A DNA stretch of 64,000 nt, taken from RH-AL1 sp965198485. GTDB lineage: Bacteria; Pseudomonadota; Alphaproteobacteria; Rhizobiales; Beijerinckiaceae. The stretch lies in the NCBI GenBank assembly GCA_965198485.1, contig CBDAPQ010000006.1:1-64000 (forward strand). Direction: 5' to 3'. The notes under the pieces were generated by a model. The model searched no databases, had not been told where the DNA came from, and saw nothing but the letters and a program-made list of their open reading frames with translations. This document shows positions 32,109 through 40,165 of the stretch, in pieces; positions within the stretch are counted from its first letter, which is position 1, and each line of letters opens with the position of its first letter. The position numbers were made by a program, and so were the translations under genes.

Positions 32109-32654
32109 ATGTCGACATCCACCCACAATTTCTCCGCGCCGGCGGCGCCGAGCCCCGTCGCCTCCTTTCCTGAAAGGGCCGTCAGGTCGCAGGGCCTGGG
32201 CTGGACCGAAGATCGCGTCGTCCTGCTGACGGCGCTCTGGCTCGAGGGCCTGAGCGCCGCCGCCGTCGCGCGCCGCCTGGGCGGGGTGAGCCGCAACGCG
32301 GTAATCGGCAAGGTGCACCGGCTCGGCCTCTCCGGCCGCGCGGCCCGGGCCAAGCCCTGCCGCGCCCCGGCTGCTCTTCCTCGCTCCATCCGCTCGCCTG
32401 CTAGGGGCAGGCCCCCTCCCCTGCCGCTTCCGCCGGTCGCCCGGTCTCGTGTCGTCACACTCGCGGCCGCGCATGGAGAACTGGTGCCGCTGCTTCAGCT
32501 ATCGGCAGCGCGGTGCAAGATGCCGATCGGCGACCCCCAGGACGAAGGCTTCGGCTTCTGCGGCGCCGCGGTGACGCGCGGTCCCTACTGCGAAAGGCAT
32601 GGCGCCTTGGCCTTCCAACCTCGCGTGGGGGCGTCTCGGCGAGAGGCAGGGTGA
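32109..32654 (+). CDS. gcrA: GcrA-family cell-cycle regulator homologue
   Basis: A 181-residue protein. Residues 30-75 carry the GcrA DNA-binding core: LGWTEDRVVLLTALWLEG, SAAAVARRLGG, VSRNAVIGKVHRLGLSGR. A proline-rich linker leads to the C-terminal sigma-interacting domain with CKMPIGDP, FGFCGA and GPYCERH. GcrA acts with sigma-70 at promoters methylated at GANTC by CcrM and drives Caulobacter cell-cycle genes. A copy on a mobile element could let the plasmid read or reset host cell-cycle state; that is inference. N-terminal extension of about 28 residues is longer than in chromosomal GcrA. It is upstream of the AbiE pair on the same strand. Confidence 0.88.
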   Translation: MSTSTHNFSAPAAPSPVASFPERAVRSQGLGWTEDRVVLLTALWLEGLSAAAVARRLGGVSRNAVIGKVHRLGLSGRAARAKPCRAPAALPRSIRSPARGRPPPLPLPPVARSRVVTLAAAHGELVPLLQLSAARCKMPIGDPQDEGFGFCGAAVTRGPYCERHGALAFQPRVGASRREAG

Positions 32655-32663
32655 GGCTGATGG

Positions 32664-32738
32664 TGTCCGAAGTTTGTAGACAGACTTCGGACATCGCAGA
32701 CTGGTTCGACGTCCGAATAATGTGTACATATTCCGGAC
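32664..32738. promoter_or_regulatory. two inverted repeats, probable AbiEi operators
   Basis: First dyad: TGTCCGAAGT (32664-32673) and ACTTCGGACA (32684-32693), 10-bp arms. Second: GTCCGAATA (32711-32719) and TATTCCGGAC (32729-32738), one base longer on the right arm and ending at the base before ATG 32739. AbiEi antitoxins are known to repress their promoter by binding two inverted repeats. A possible promoter TTCGAC-N17-ATATTC (32705-32733) would start transcription at or next to the ATG, giving a leaderless message. Confidence 0.7.
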
Positions 32739-33404
32739 ATGGCCTCGCCGACGCCCCTCCGAAACGACCTGCTGGCCCGGCTGGACAAAGGGGCGCCCAC
32801 GACCGTGTGGACGCCCGCGGACTTCCTCGATCTCGGCGGCCGCGAGGCGGTTGATAAGGCGCTGCAGCGTCTCGTCGCCTCAAGGGACCTGCGTCGCATC
32901 GACCGGGGGCTGTACGATCGGCCCGCGTCCAATCGACTGACCGGTCGTCCCAACCCGCCCGATCCCCGCGCCGTCATCGACGCTGTCGCACGCCGCGACC
33001 AGATCCGCGTCCTCGTGGACGGGCTGACCGCCGCCAACGACCTCGGACTGACCGACGCCGTCCCGGCGCGCATCGTCGTGCACGCTGACGCCAGGCTGAA
33101 GCCCATCCGCCTTGGCGCCTTGGAGATCACCTTCCAGCCGACGGCCGCCAGCAAGCTCTACTGGGCCGGCCGGCCCGCCATGCGCCTCGTCCAGGCCCTC
33201 CACTGGCTGAAGGACATGGTGGCGCGCGATGAGGACGGCGTCCTGAAGCGGCGGGTCGCGCGGCTTCTCTCGAAGTCGACCCCGTCAGGCGATCTTCGAT
33301 CGGATCTCGAGTCCGGCCTGCCCACCCTTCCGGCCTGGATGCAGGCTTACCTCAAGCCGCTCCTCCAACCCTCGCCGTCCGTCGCGGCAACGGAAGAGGC
33401 ATGA
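32739..33404 (+). CDS. abiEi: AbiEi-type antitoxin and repressor (type IV toxin-antitoxin)
   Basis: A 221-residue protein with the AbiEi layout: an N-terminal wHTH (VWTPADFLDLGGREAVDKALQRLVASRDLRRIDRGLY) and a C-terminal domain containing VLVDGLTAANDLGLTDAVP and LEITFQPTAASKLYWAGRPAM, as in the DUF6088/AbiEi group. It should counteract the AbiEii nucleotidyltransferase without touching it and repress the operon at the two dyads upstream. The start codon directly abuts the second dyad with no ribosome-binding site, which suggests leaderless translation. It overlaps abiEii by 4 bp. Confidence 0.87.
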   Translation: MASPTPLRNDLLARLDKGAPTTVWTPADFLDLGGREAVDKALQRLVASRDLRRIDRGLYDRPASNRLTGRPNPPDPRAVIDAVARRDQIRVLVDGLTAANDLGLTDAVPARIVVHADARLKPIRLGALEITFQPTAASKLYWAGRPAMRLVQALHWLKDMVARDEDGVLKRRVARLLSKSTPSGDLRSDLESGLPTLPAWMQAYLKPLLQPSPSVAATEEA

Positions 33405-34483
33405 ACCTCGCCTACGACGAGATCGTCGGCGCGGACGACCAGACGCGCGCCGGCCTCTTCGGCACGACCGCCCAGCGCATCGGGACGACGCCCCAGAACG
33501 TCGAGAAGGACTTCTGGGTGTGCTGGACGCTCGACGCCCTCTTCAACGGCCGCCCCGCACCGGCGCCCAGGCTCCTCTTCAAGGGCGGCACCTCGCTTTC
33601 CAAGGGCTTCGGCCTGATCAGCCGCTTCTCCGAAGACATCGACGTGACCGTTTTCCGCGACGATCTGGGCGAGCGGGCCTCGGCCGCCCAGCTCCAGGGG
33701 ATGAGCGCGAATGCGCGCAAGCGAGAGCTCGAGGCCATCGTCGACGCTTGCGCCGCCTACGTGCAGGGCCCGCTGAGGGATGCCCTGGCCCGGTCGGCCG
33801 CCGAGGCGTCCGCGCGCACGGGGCTTGGCGCGGATCGTCTCGTCGTGCGACCCGCGGAGGAGGACGCCCAATCGCTGAAGCTCTGGTACCCGCCCGCCAC
33901 CCCGGCCGGCGGCTATGTCGAGCAGGCGGTCAAGATCGAGCTCGGAGCCAAATCCGCGCTCGATCCTCACGAGGCGCGGATCCTGCAGCCTTACCTCGCC
34001 GAAGACGTCCCCCAGTTCGCGTTGAACGTGGCGAACGTCATGACGGTAGATCCCCTGCGCACCTTCTGGGACAAAGTCGTCATTCTGCACGGCCTGCGCA
34101 GCTGGTACGTCGCCAAGGGGACGTTGAGGGGGGAAGGCCAACGCGTCTCCCGCCACTACTACGACCTGCACCGGCTGCTCGCGTCGGACATAGGCCCACG
34201 AGCGTTGGGGGCGCCCGACCTTGGCGCGGACTGCGTGGCGCACGCCCGGCTGTTCTTCAACCGGCCTCCCTTTGATCTGGCGCGGGCGCGTCCGCCGACC
34301 TTCGCATTGACCCCGGTGGAGGGCATGACCGAGGCGTTGCGACGCGACTATGCAGCCATGCGCGGCATGATCTTCGGGGCGGCTCCCGAGTTCGCCGCCA
34401 TCCTGGACAGCGTCGGAGACCTCGAGCACCGGATCAACGCGCTGGAGGGCTGGCTTGGCGGGGAGCGGGGCGCCGGCCTGTAG
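33401..34483 (+). CDS. abiEii: AbiEii nucleotidyltransferase toxin
   Basis: A 360-residue DUF1814/AbiEii protein. The nucleotidyltransferase motif LLFKGGTSLSKGF (GGTS at residues 62-65) is followed by RFSEDIDV with D79 and D81, the pair that coordinates metal; a conserved EKDFWV lies at 35-40. The C-terminal half is mostly helical. AbiEii toxins transfer nucleotides to tRNA or similar acceptors and arrest growth; AbiE systems abort phage infection and stabilise plasmids. The ATGA overlap with abiEi means coupled translation. It is the last gene before a 300-bp non-coding gap. Confidence 0.9.
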   Translation: MNLAYDEIVGADDQTRAGLFGTTAQRIGTTPQNVEKDFWVCWTLDALFNGRPAPAPRLLFKGGTSLSKGFGLISRFSEDIDVTVFRDDLGERASAAQLQGMSANARKRELEAIVDACAAYVQGPLRDALARSAAEASARTGLGADRLVVRPAEEDAQSLKLWYPPATPAGGYVEQAVKIELGAKSALDPHEARILQPYLAEDVPQFALNVANVMTVDPLRTFWDKVVILHGLRSWYVAKGTLRGEGQRVSRHYYDLHRLLASDIGPRALGAPDLGADCVAHARLFFNRPPFDLARARPPTFALTPVEGMTEALRRDYAAMRGMIFGAAPEFAAILDSVGDLEHRINALEGWLGGERGAGL

Positions 34484-34782
34484 AACCGCGCGGTCGGTGA
34501 GGCGTGGCAGCGTTGGGGCGTCGCGTCGTCATCGGCCAAGCCTGCTGCGGCCTCTCTTGCTGGCAGGTCTGATCGGGGTCGGCTGGCGCCTCGCCGGAGC
34601 GTCGCAACGGGGCGCCTCCACTTTCTTCCCCGGCCTTTGGCCTCCTCGCGGACAAGAAAGTTTCGGCGCTCCCGTCCTTCGCTGACGCTGCGGCCCTGCG
34701 GGTGCGGCCCCGGCGCTCCCGATCTCTTCGACCGCCATCGAGGCCGCGGCAGGCGCGGCCGGATCAGAGACGGAGACACACC
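34484..34782. other. intergenic stretch, no feature recognised
   Basis: No gene-like frame. Short direct repeats (CGGCGCTCCC twice near 34670 and 34710, and GTGCGGCCC-like steps) are present but form no clear structure. The last part is the leader of the DUF736 gene. Confidence 0.4.
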
Positions 34783-35079
34783 ATGGCCACCATCGGCACC
34801 TTCACCAAGACCGACACGGGCTTCACCGGCACGGTCAAGACCCTCACCCTCAACGTCAAGGCCACCATCCGCAGCGTCGAGCGGGACAGCGAGAAGGCTC
34901 CCGACTACCGGGTCCTGGCCGGCGCCACCGAGTTCGGAGCCGCCTGGAAGAAGACCTCCAAGGCCGATCGCGACTACATCTCGGTCAAGCTGGACGACCC
35001 GAGCTTTCCCGCTCCGATCTACGCCACCCTGGTGGCCGCCGACGACGGGGACACGATGAACCTCATCTGGTCGCGATGA
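34783..35079 (+). CDS. DUF736 family protein
   Basis: A 98-residue protein from ATG 34783. It matches DUF736: MATIGTFTKTDTGFTGTVKTL at the start, then RDSEKAPDYRVLAG, EFGAAWKKTS, DYISVKLDDPSFPAPIYATL and a C-terminal MNLIWSR. It is an all-beta small protein, very common next to ardC, strawberry-notch-like and parA genes on alphaproteobacterial plasmids, and often highly expressed. Function unknown; a single-stranded DNA or anti-restriction role has been guessed from its context. A perfect 12-bp-stem terminator follows. Confidence 0.9.
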   Translation: MATIGTFTKTDTGFTGTVKTLTLNVKATIRSVERDSEKAPDYRVLAGATEFGAAWKKTSKADRDYISVKLDDPSFPAPIYATLVAADDGDTMNLIWSR

Positions 35080-35084
35080 GCCCC

Positions 35085-35112
35085 GGGCGCCCCGCCGCAA
35101 GGCGGGGCGCCC
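35085..35112 (+). terminator. intrinsic terminator after DUF736 gene
   Basis: GGGCGCCCCGCC (35085-35096) pairs perfectly with GGCGGGGCGCCC (35101-35112) around a GCAA tetraloop, followed by CTCTCCTT. Confidence 0.75.
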
Positions 35113-35365
35113 CTCTCCTTGGCGGTACGGTCCGGCGGACGCCGGGCGGGGCCGCGAGGAAAGGCGGAACGGAGCGGCGCGCGGCGGCGAAGAGCGTCTT
35201 TCGCCGGCGCTGCGCGCTATCGCCCGAGCGTCTACGAGGTCCGGCTCCGGCCCCGCCGTGTGACGAGGCTTCGACCGGGTGGAGGAGGGAGAGAGGGCGG
35301 CTTCGCCGTGACGGATCAGGAGGTCGGGAGGTCGGCTCCCGCCGATCCGTCGCGGGAGGTCCGCG

Positions 35366-36292
35366 ATGTCACGTGTCAAACCGGCTGCGTCATCGGAAGG
35401 TGAGAGGCGCAGCCTCTACGAGGAGATCACCGGCCAGATCATCGCCGAGCTTGAGGCCGGGCGCATACCCTGGGTGCAGCCGTGGGGCCGCATCGAGGAC
35501 GGCCCACCCCTGGGCATGCCGCTGAACGCCGCGACGGGCCGCCGCTATTCCGGCGTCAACATCCTCATCCTCTGGGGCGCCGTGTTTGCGCGGGGCTATG
35601 CGAGCCAGGCTTGGCTCACCTTCCGGCAGGCCCAGGCCTTGGGAGGAAGCGTCCGTCGTGGCGAACGCGGGATCACCGTCGTCTACGCCGACCGCTTCAC
35701 GCGGCAGGAAGAGCGGCGCCGCGCCAGCGAAGGCGGTGACGAGGCCCGGTCGATCGCCTTCCTGAAGCGCTTCACCGTCTTCTCCGTCGAACAGTGCGAC
35801 GGTCTGCCTGACGAGCTGATCGCCCCTGCACCTACCGCGGAAGTCTCTTCGATCCTGCCAGAGGTCGAGGCGCTGATTCGCCGCTCATGCGCTGACATGA
35901 GGATCGGCGGCGACCGGGCATTCTATGCTCCGACGCTCGACTACATCCAGGTTCCTCGGCCCGAAGCCTTCTTCGACCCCATCAACTGGCATCGCACCGC
36001 CCTGCACGAGCTCGGACACTGGTCCGGAGCGCCGCACCGGCTCGCACGAGATCTCACAGGCCCGTTCGGATCGGCCCAATACGCTCGCGAGGAACTCGTC
36101 GCGGAGATGTCCGCCGCCTTCACCTGCGCCTCGCTGGGCGTCACCCCGACGCTTCGACACGCCGACTACATCGGCGACTGGCTCCAGGTGCTGAGGGACG
36201 ACGACCGCGCCATCGTGCGAGCGGCGTCCGCCGCGTCGAAGGCCGCGGACTACCTCCTGGCGTTCAGGGAAGGGATGGACGGCAGGGCCTGA
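35366..36292 (+). CDS. ardC: ArdC-type antirestriction protein
   Basis: A 308-residue protein with two domains. The N-terminal ssDNA-binding part has YEEITGQIIAELEAGRIPWVQPW and MPLNAATGRRYSGVNILILW. The C-terminal zincin-like metallopeptidase domain has HRTALHELGHWSGAP, with HELGH near residue 214, and a downstream REELVAEMSAAF glutamate. ArdC binds incoming single strands and can protect them from restriction during conjugation. The pattern and length are standard. It lies between DUF736 and a DUF2493 gene, a common trio on these plasmids. Confidence 0.9.
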   Translation: MSRVKPAASSEGERRSLYEEITGQIIAELEAGRIPWVQPWGRIEDGPPLGMPLNAATGRRYSGVNILILWGAVFARGYASQAWLTFRQAQALGGSVRRGERGITVVYADRFTRQEERRRASEGGDEARSIAFLKRFTVFSVEQCDGLPDELIAPAPTAEVSSILPEVEALIRRSCADMRIGGDRAFYAPTLDYIQVPRPEAFFDPINWHRTALHELGHWSGAPHRLARDLTGPFGSAQYAREELVAEMSAAFTCASLGVTPTLRHADYIGDWLQVLRDDDRAIVRAASAASKAADYLLAFREGMDGRA

Positions 36293-36594
36293 CCCTCAAC
36301 AGGCGGAGCGTCGCGACACGCCAACTGCTCCCGATCGGCTCAGGTTGCCGGCGGCGGGGCGCACTTGAGATCAGGCCGCAGTCATCGACGGCGGGGTCGG
36401 CGGCGCCGGGGTGCGGGAGCGACACGGGCTGCATCGGTGGGGGGGCGGCCCTCTGGCTCGAAGGACCTCGCCACCAAGCGGTCGGGCCCGCAAGGGACGC
36501 TGCGCTCAAAGCCCTTGCGCGTCCGCCCGCCAAGCGGCGCGAGGCGGTCGTCGAGCCGACGGGCTCACCCCCTCTCGACCGATGGAGCAACCCC
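36293..36594. other. intergenic stretch, no feature recognised
   Basis: About 300 bp, GC-rich. No hairpin with a T-run and no gene-like frame on either strand; the frames that are open are arginine- and proline-rich shadows. The GGGGAGGG octamer in minus orientation begins at 36599, at the start of the next gene. Confidence 0.4.
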
Positions 36595-37524
36595 ATGTCC
36601 CTCCCCTTCCCTCTCGACCCCGATCCCCTCACCGCCCTCGAAGCCCAGGCGCTGCTGCTCGAAGATCCCAGGCCCCATCCGCCCGAGGCGGCGCTCGAAC
36701 AGCTGGGCGAGGTGATCATGACCGAACTCCTCGACCTGACGGCCTCGACGGCCCTGGAGGACTTCCAACCCCTCATCGCAGAAGCTCTCATCGGCGCCTT
36801 CCACTCGGCGGCGCAGCGCATCGAACGCGACGCCGACAAGGCGCGTGACGCCCTCAAGGGCCTGGCGAGAGACTTCGACGGCTCAGAGGTTCTCGATGTC
36901 GAGCTGCAGGATGCAACCCGCCGCACGCGGGCGGCCGACGTGGCCATGCTGGCCGTCGAGCTGATCCGGGACGCGGCCTCGGCCACCTACACACTGGGCA
37001 CAGGCGAGGTCTGGAGCCCTTGGAAGGGAAGCGTGCGACCCTCCCGCACCACAGCGGCCCAGGTCGAGGCCAGGGATGCGCTTCGCGCCGCGAAGGCGAT
37101 GCGGCACGCTGTGGCGGCTCCAGGCGCCCTCCTCGTCGCCTTCAGGGCTGCCCCTCAGGCGGACACGGCCGACGACGCCACCCGCATCTTCGACGCGCTG
37201 AACTGGGCGTTGACCCAGTGGCCGGGCATGGCGCTGGCCACCTCCGGCGCCAAGGGCGGCGAGAAGCTGGCGATCAAGTGGGCCAAGCAGAAGAACATCA
37301 CCATCGTGCTCGCCCGAGCCGACTTCGAGCGCCATGGTCGAGCCGCACCCTTCCGGGCGAACGACGAGATCCTCGACCTGGATCCCGTGTGCGTGATCAC
37401 CCTGGACAACTCGCTGAACGCCCTTCGGGGCGGCGCCCTCAAGCCCTTCGGTCCGGCCCTGAACCTCGCGCAGAAGGCCGGGGAGAAAGGCGTCCGCCAC
37501 ATCGCGGTGCGAGCGCGCCGCTGA
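36595..37524 (+). CDS. DUF2493 / SLOG-family nucleotide-binding-like protein
   Basis: A 309-residue protein. The N-terminal 110 residues are helical and acidic. The C-terminal part carries the SLOG/DUF2493 fold: RIFDALNWALTQWPGMALATSGAKGGEKLAIKWA (the SGAKGGE loop would bind a nucleotide or its derivative), then ITIVLARADFERHGRAAPFRANDEIL and VCVITLDNSLNALRGGA. SLOG proteins sense nucleotide second messengers or act as nucleoside-processing enzymes, and are frequent on plasmids of this type. The exact ligand is unknown. A strong terminator follows 5 bases after the stop. Confidence 0.85.
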   Translation: MSLPFPLDPDPLTALEAQALLLEDPRPHPPEAALEQLGEVIMTELLDLTASTALEDFQPLIAEALIGAFHSAAQRIERDADKARDALKGLARDFDGSEVLDVELQDATRRTRAADVAMLAVELIRDAASATYTLGTGEVWSPWKGSVRPSRTTAAQVEARDALRAAKAMRHAVAAPGALLVAFRAAPQADTADDATRIFDALNWALTQWPGMALATSGAKGGEKLAIKWAKQKNITIVLARADFERHGRAAPFRANDEILDLDPVCVITLDNSLNALRGGALKPFGPALNLAQKAGEKGVRHIAVRARR

Positions 37525-37529
37525 CGTCA

Positions 37530-37567
37530 GGCCTGCGCCGCCGCCACGGCGGCGCAGGCCATTCTTT
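37530..37567 (+). terminator. intrinsic terminator after the DUF2493 gene
   Basis: GGCCTGCGCCGCC (37530-37542) pairs with GGCGGCGCAGGCC (37548-37560), 13 bp, loop GCCAC, followed by ATTCTTT. Confidence 0.8.
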
Positions 37568-38067
37568 CAGGAGTCGGTAAGGGATGACGTGCTTCGATCG
37601 CTCGCCCGATCTCTCCGATCAGGCGGGCTCTCCAGTTGTTCCCGCATGCGCAAGCTACGGGCCAACTGGCTTTCGTCTCCACCGCTAGGCGCCTGATCGC
37701 ACGCGCGTTCTGCGACGCGCCTGCGTCGTCGAGGGAGCGTCACGACGGCGCCGGCGCCGTGATCCTTCGGAAGCCAAGACGGCTCTCGTTTGCTGACCGC
37801 CCGCCGACCAACTTCCCCCACCCAGTTCCTTGCGGCCGTCCGCCCGCATCTGAGGGCTCAAGGCGATCGACCCACGAACCTGGGCCGGGTCCGGTCGGCC
37901 CCAAGGCGACCTCGCGCGCGAGGCGGCGTCAACGGAGCCTCCGGTCTTCCTCGCTGCGCTCGTGCAGACCGGCTTCCATCGCCGCCGACCTTGGGTCCGG
38001 CCGTCTCCCCGTCCCGACGGATCGCGTGATCGCGGGATGAGCCCGCAGGTCCGCGAGGAGACTTCCG
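37568..38067. other. intergenic stretch, no feature recognised
   Basis: About 500 bp without a convincing gene on either strand. Open frames here have the arginine-serine-proline composition of shadows. It ends in the leader of a small gene at 38068, with GAGGAGA upstream of its ATG. Confidence 0.4.
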
Positions 38068-38283
38068 ATGGCGAACGAAGCGATGGCGCAAGCGGTCCTG
38101 GACCACGCCCATCAGTTCTACGATGTCGGCGCCTGGTACGTGGTCGCCGAGTGCTGGGACCTCTGGTCGGTGCTCGAGGAACTCGACCAGCACGAGGTCC
38201 GGACACGGACGCGGTTCGAGATCGAAGCCGGGGCGATCGCCCATTTCGCCAGCATCATCCAGCCCAGGAAGACGCTCCACTGA
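38068..38283 (+). CDS. hypothetical small protein
   Basis: 71 residues from ATG 38068, preceded by GAGGAGA. The sequence (QAVLDHAHQFYDVGAWYVVAE, WSVLEELDQHEVRTRTRFEIE) looks helical, acidic and soluble, with an aromatic core; composition is like a real folded protein. No family name can be given. Similar small conserved proteins are often found near repA on these plasmids. The first array of 9-bp repeats begins 55 bases after its stop. Confidence 0.6.
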   Translation: MANEAMAQAVLDHAHQFYDVGAWYVVAECWDLWSVLEELDQHEVRTRTRFEIEAGAIAHFASIIQPRKTLH

Positions 38284-38338
38284 TCAGCGGGCGGCGGCGT
38301 CACCGTCGCCGCCCGCCTCTAGGCTCTGCGATCAAGAG

Positions 38339-38383
38339 GTCCGCCAGGGCCGCCACGGCAGACATGGCGGCCCCGGCGGCCGT
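38339..38383. repeat. 9-bp repeat array A (5 units) upstream of repA
   Basis: Consecutive 9-mers GTCCGCCAG, GGCCGCCAC, GGCAGACAT, GGCGGCCCC, GGCGGCCGT. The units follow the GGCRGCCAN-type consensus of the arrays between 40.1 and 40.7 kb, but this one lies in the repA leader. It is probably bound by the same protein. Confidence 0.6.
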
Positions 38384-38386
38384 CAT

Positions 38387-38405
38387 GGTTAACGCCGCAT
38401 TAACC
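38387..38405. promoter_or_regulatory. inverted repeat in front of repA
   Basis: GGTTAA at 38387-38392 and TTAACC at 38400-38405, spacer 7 bp, about 60 bases upstream of the repA start. It may overlap a promoter or be an operator; no more can be said. Confidence 0.45.
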
Positions 38406-38466
38406 GCTTTGGGGGAATCGTGGTCGGACTCGCCGACGTGCAGCCGGGAGTCGTCAGGCGGGACTT

Positions 38467-39345
38467 ATGAGCGCGACGAAACCCAAGCAGATCGAGCTCT
38501 TCGTCGCCCAGCAGCTCGAAGCGCCCTCGCTGCGGGACGACATCGACATCATGTCCCTGCCCTTCTTCTCGATCGAGAAGACCCCGCGCCATGACCCGAT
38601 CGAGTTCGAGCGCACCGTCGGCGATCGCCGCCAGTACATCCGCGTGTCGCCTGGCGAGTACGGGCTGGCGACGATCTGGGACAACGACATCATCCTCTAC
38701 CTGCGCACGCAGATCATCGAGGCTCTGAACCGCAACCGAGACGTCTCCAAGCGGGTCTCCTTTCACATCCATGATTGCCTCGTCGCGACCGGCCGGCGCA
38801 CCGGCGGGCGGGAGTACGAGCTCTTCAAGGAAGCCCTGACCCGCCTCAAGACGACGACGGTGCTGACCAACATCTCGACGTCCGACGAGATTGCGGACGA
38901 GGGCTTCGGCTGGCTCGAAAGCTTCAAGATCAAACGCCGTCGCACGGCCGCCGGCGCCGACGTCATGGCCTCCTGTGAAGTCGTGGTGTCCGACTGGCTG
39001 TTCGGCCTCTTCATCAACAGCCGCCGGGCCCTCGCCATCGACAGCGCCTATTTCGACCTGCAAGGCGGCCTGGAGCGCAAGCTCTACGGCATCCTTCGCA
39101 AGCACCTGGGCCAGCAGTCGATGTGGCAGATCGGAACCGACACTTTGAAGGATCTGTGCGGCGTCCGGCGCGACATGCGCCGCTTCACCTACGACCTGAA
39201 GAAGATCGTCGAGCGAGGCCTGCCGGGCTTCGACCTCGAGATCACCCACGAGCCCCGTGGGCTGAAGCTGGTGGCCCCGCCGCGGACTTCGAAGCGAACC
39301 TACCTCATCGTACGTCCCAGCGCGGCCCGGCGCGCGCTGGCGTAG
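38467..39345 (+). CDS. repA: RepA-type plasmid replication initiator
   Basis: A 292-residue protein of the RepA family found on iteron plasmids of alpha- and betaproteobacteria. Typical segments are LPFFSIEKTPRHDPIEFE, IRVSPGEYGLATIWDNDIILYL, GREYELFKEALTRLKTTTV, YFDLQGGLERKLYGILRKHLG and DTLKDLCGVRRDMRRFTYDLKKIV, which make up two winged helices. The protein should bind the iterons that start 40 bases after its stop and open the origin. Length and pattern are standard, and ATG 38467 is the natural start. The gene is flanked by 9-bp repeat array A and the iteron array. Confidence 0.92.
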   Translation: MSATKPKQIELFVAQQLEAPSLRDDIDIMSLPFFSIEKTPRHDPIEFERTVGDRRQYIRVSPGEYGLATIWDNDIILYLRTQIIEALNRNRDVSKRVSFHIHDCLVATGRRTGGREYELFKEALTRLKTTTVLTNISTSDEIADEGFGWLESFKIKRRRTAAGADVMASCEVVVSDWLFGLFINSRRALAIDSAYFDLQGGLERKLYGILRKHLGQQSMWQIGTDTLKDLCGVRRDMRRFTYDLKKIVERGLPGFDLEITHEPRGLKLVAPPRTSKRTYLIVRPSAARRALA

Positions 39346-39384
39346 CCTGCGGTCCGCCTGCCGCCGGTCTTCGGCGGCATCGAA

Positions 39385-39778
39385 TGTCCGCGATATCCCG
39401 ACCTTGCCCCCCTTGCCCTCTTCGTTCCCGCGCTCGGTGGGACTGGTGTCCGCGATCTCACGACCTCGTTTTGCGCGTCCGCGTTCTCCCGAGCTTCAGC
39501 CCCCATCCCGTCCGCGATCTCCCGACCTTTTCAAGCCCCTTGTCCGCGATATCACGTGGAGATTCGGTCTCTGTTCGCGCCCCGTTCCGGTTCAGAAAGC
39601 CCTCTGGTCGTGAGAACGCGGACATCGGGTCGTGACTTGGCGGACGCAAACCCGTGATAAGGCGGACGAATTGCCGCTCCTGGTCGCTATGACGGGAGAT
39701 CGCGGACGCTGGCCCGTGACATCGCGGACGCTCCACCTGGGACTTCGGGGACGGTTCTTCGGGACTTCGCGGACAGGA
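39385..39778. repeat. iteron array of the replication origin (about 12 copies in two orientations)
   Basis: Five copies of about 18 bp related to GTCCGCGATNTCNCGACC start at about 39386, 39448, 39477, 39510 and 39542, spaced 62, 29, 33 and 32 bp, so roughly multiples of 31 bp. From about 39606 to 39778 seven copies follow in the opposite orientation (GGTCGTGA-N-CGCGGAC type). The two sets face each other around 39560-39605. The array follows repA directly and is the expected RepA-binding region of oriV. Confidence 0.85.
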
Positions 39779-39825
39779 ACCGCGCCTAAGGCATTGTTGC
39801 GGCTTCGAAAACGGCCCCCTCTAAC

Positions 39826-39906
39826 TGTACTAAAATCAGAGTCTAATTCTCTAACCGGCGGAAGCGCGCCGGCCGACGACGTTGGCACGTCGCCGGCGCG
39901 CTTCCG
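39826..39906. other. AT-rich segment and 19-bp hairpin of oriV
   Basis: Positions about 39826-39856 are the most AT-rich stretch near the origin and a likely DNA-unwinding element. It is followed at once by a hairpin whose arms are 39859-39878 and 39888-39906 (arm core GGAAGCGCGCCGGC), with one bulged C and a 9-base loop. Hairpins beside iterons can serve as primosome or single-strand initiation sites. Confidence 0.55.
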
Positions 39907-40165
39907 GAGGCCCCTCCCCTCGTCGGAAGCGGCGTGGACGTTGAACGATCAGCGCACTCCGGCGCGAGCGTTGAACCGTAGCCTCGCCTGGAGCGAAGGC
40001 AGCCGGCCCGGCCGAGTCGGCCGTTGTGTTCAGGGTCCTTTACGTCTGGGAGATGAGGGTCGTGCGCGAGGCGTCGATCAGCATCGCGAGGCAACACCGT
40101 GCGGGGTCGGTTCGTGCTCATCAGCTTTCGGCCAGCGGGTCTCCCCACCTAGGACGCCTCGAGCA

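Larger units (their letters stand above)
8671..39919 (-). repeat. nine GGGGAGGG (KOPS-type) octamers, all on the minus strand
   Basis: Plus-strand CCCTCCCC starts at 8671, 10679, 18637, 24177, 26238, 28918, 32414, 36599 and 39912. No plus-strand GGGGAGGG was found between 1 and 40 kb. The motif is one form of GGGNAGGG, the FtsK-orienting polar sequence of E. coli. The orientation points from the origin toward the dif-like site at about 0.3 kb. Confidence 0.75.

Noticed and set aside
39385..39778. CRISPR-like array (repeats about 31 bp apart)
   Set aside because: The repeats diverge between copies, occur in two orientations and no cas gene is present; iterons beside repA explain them.
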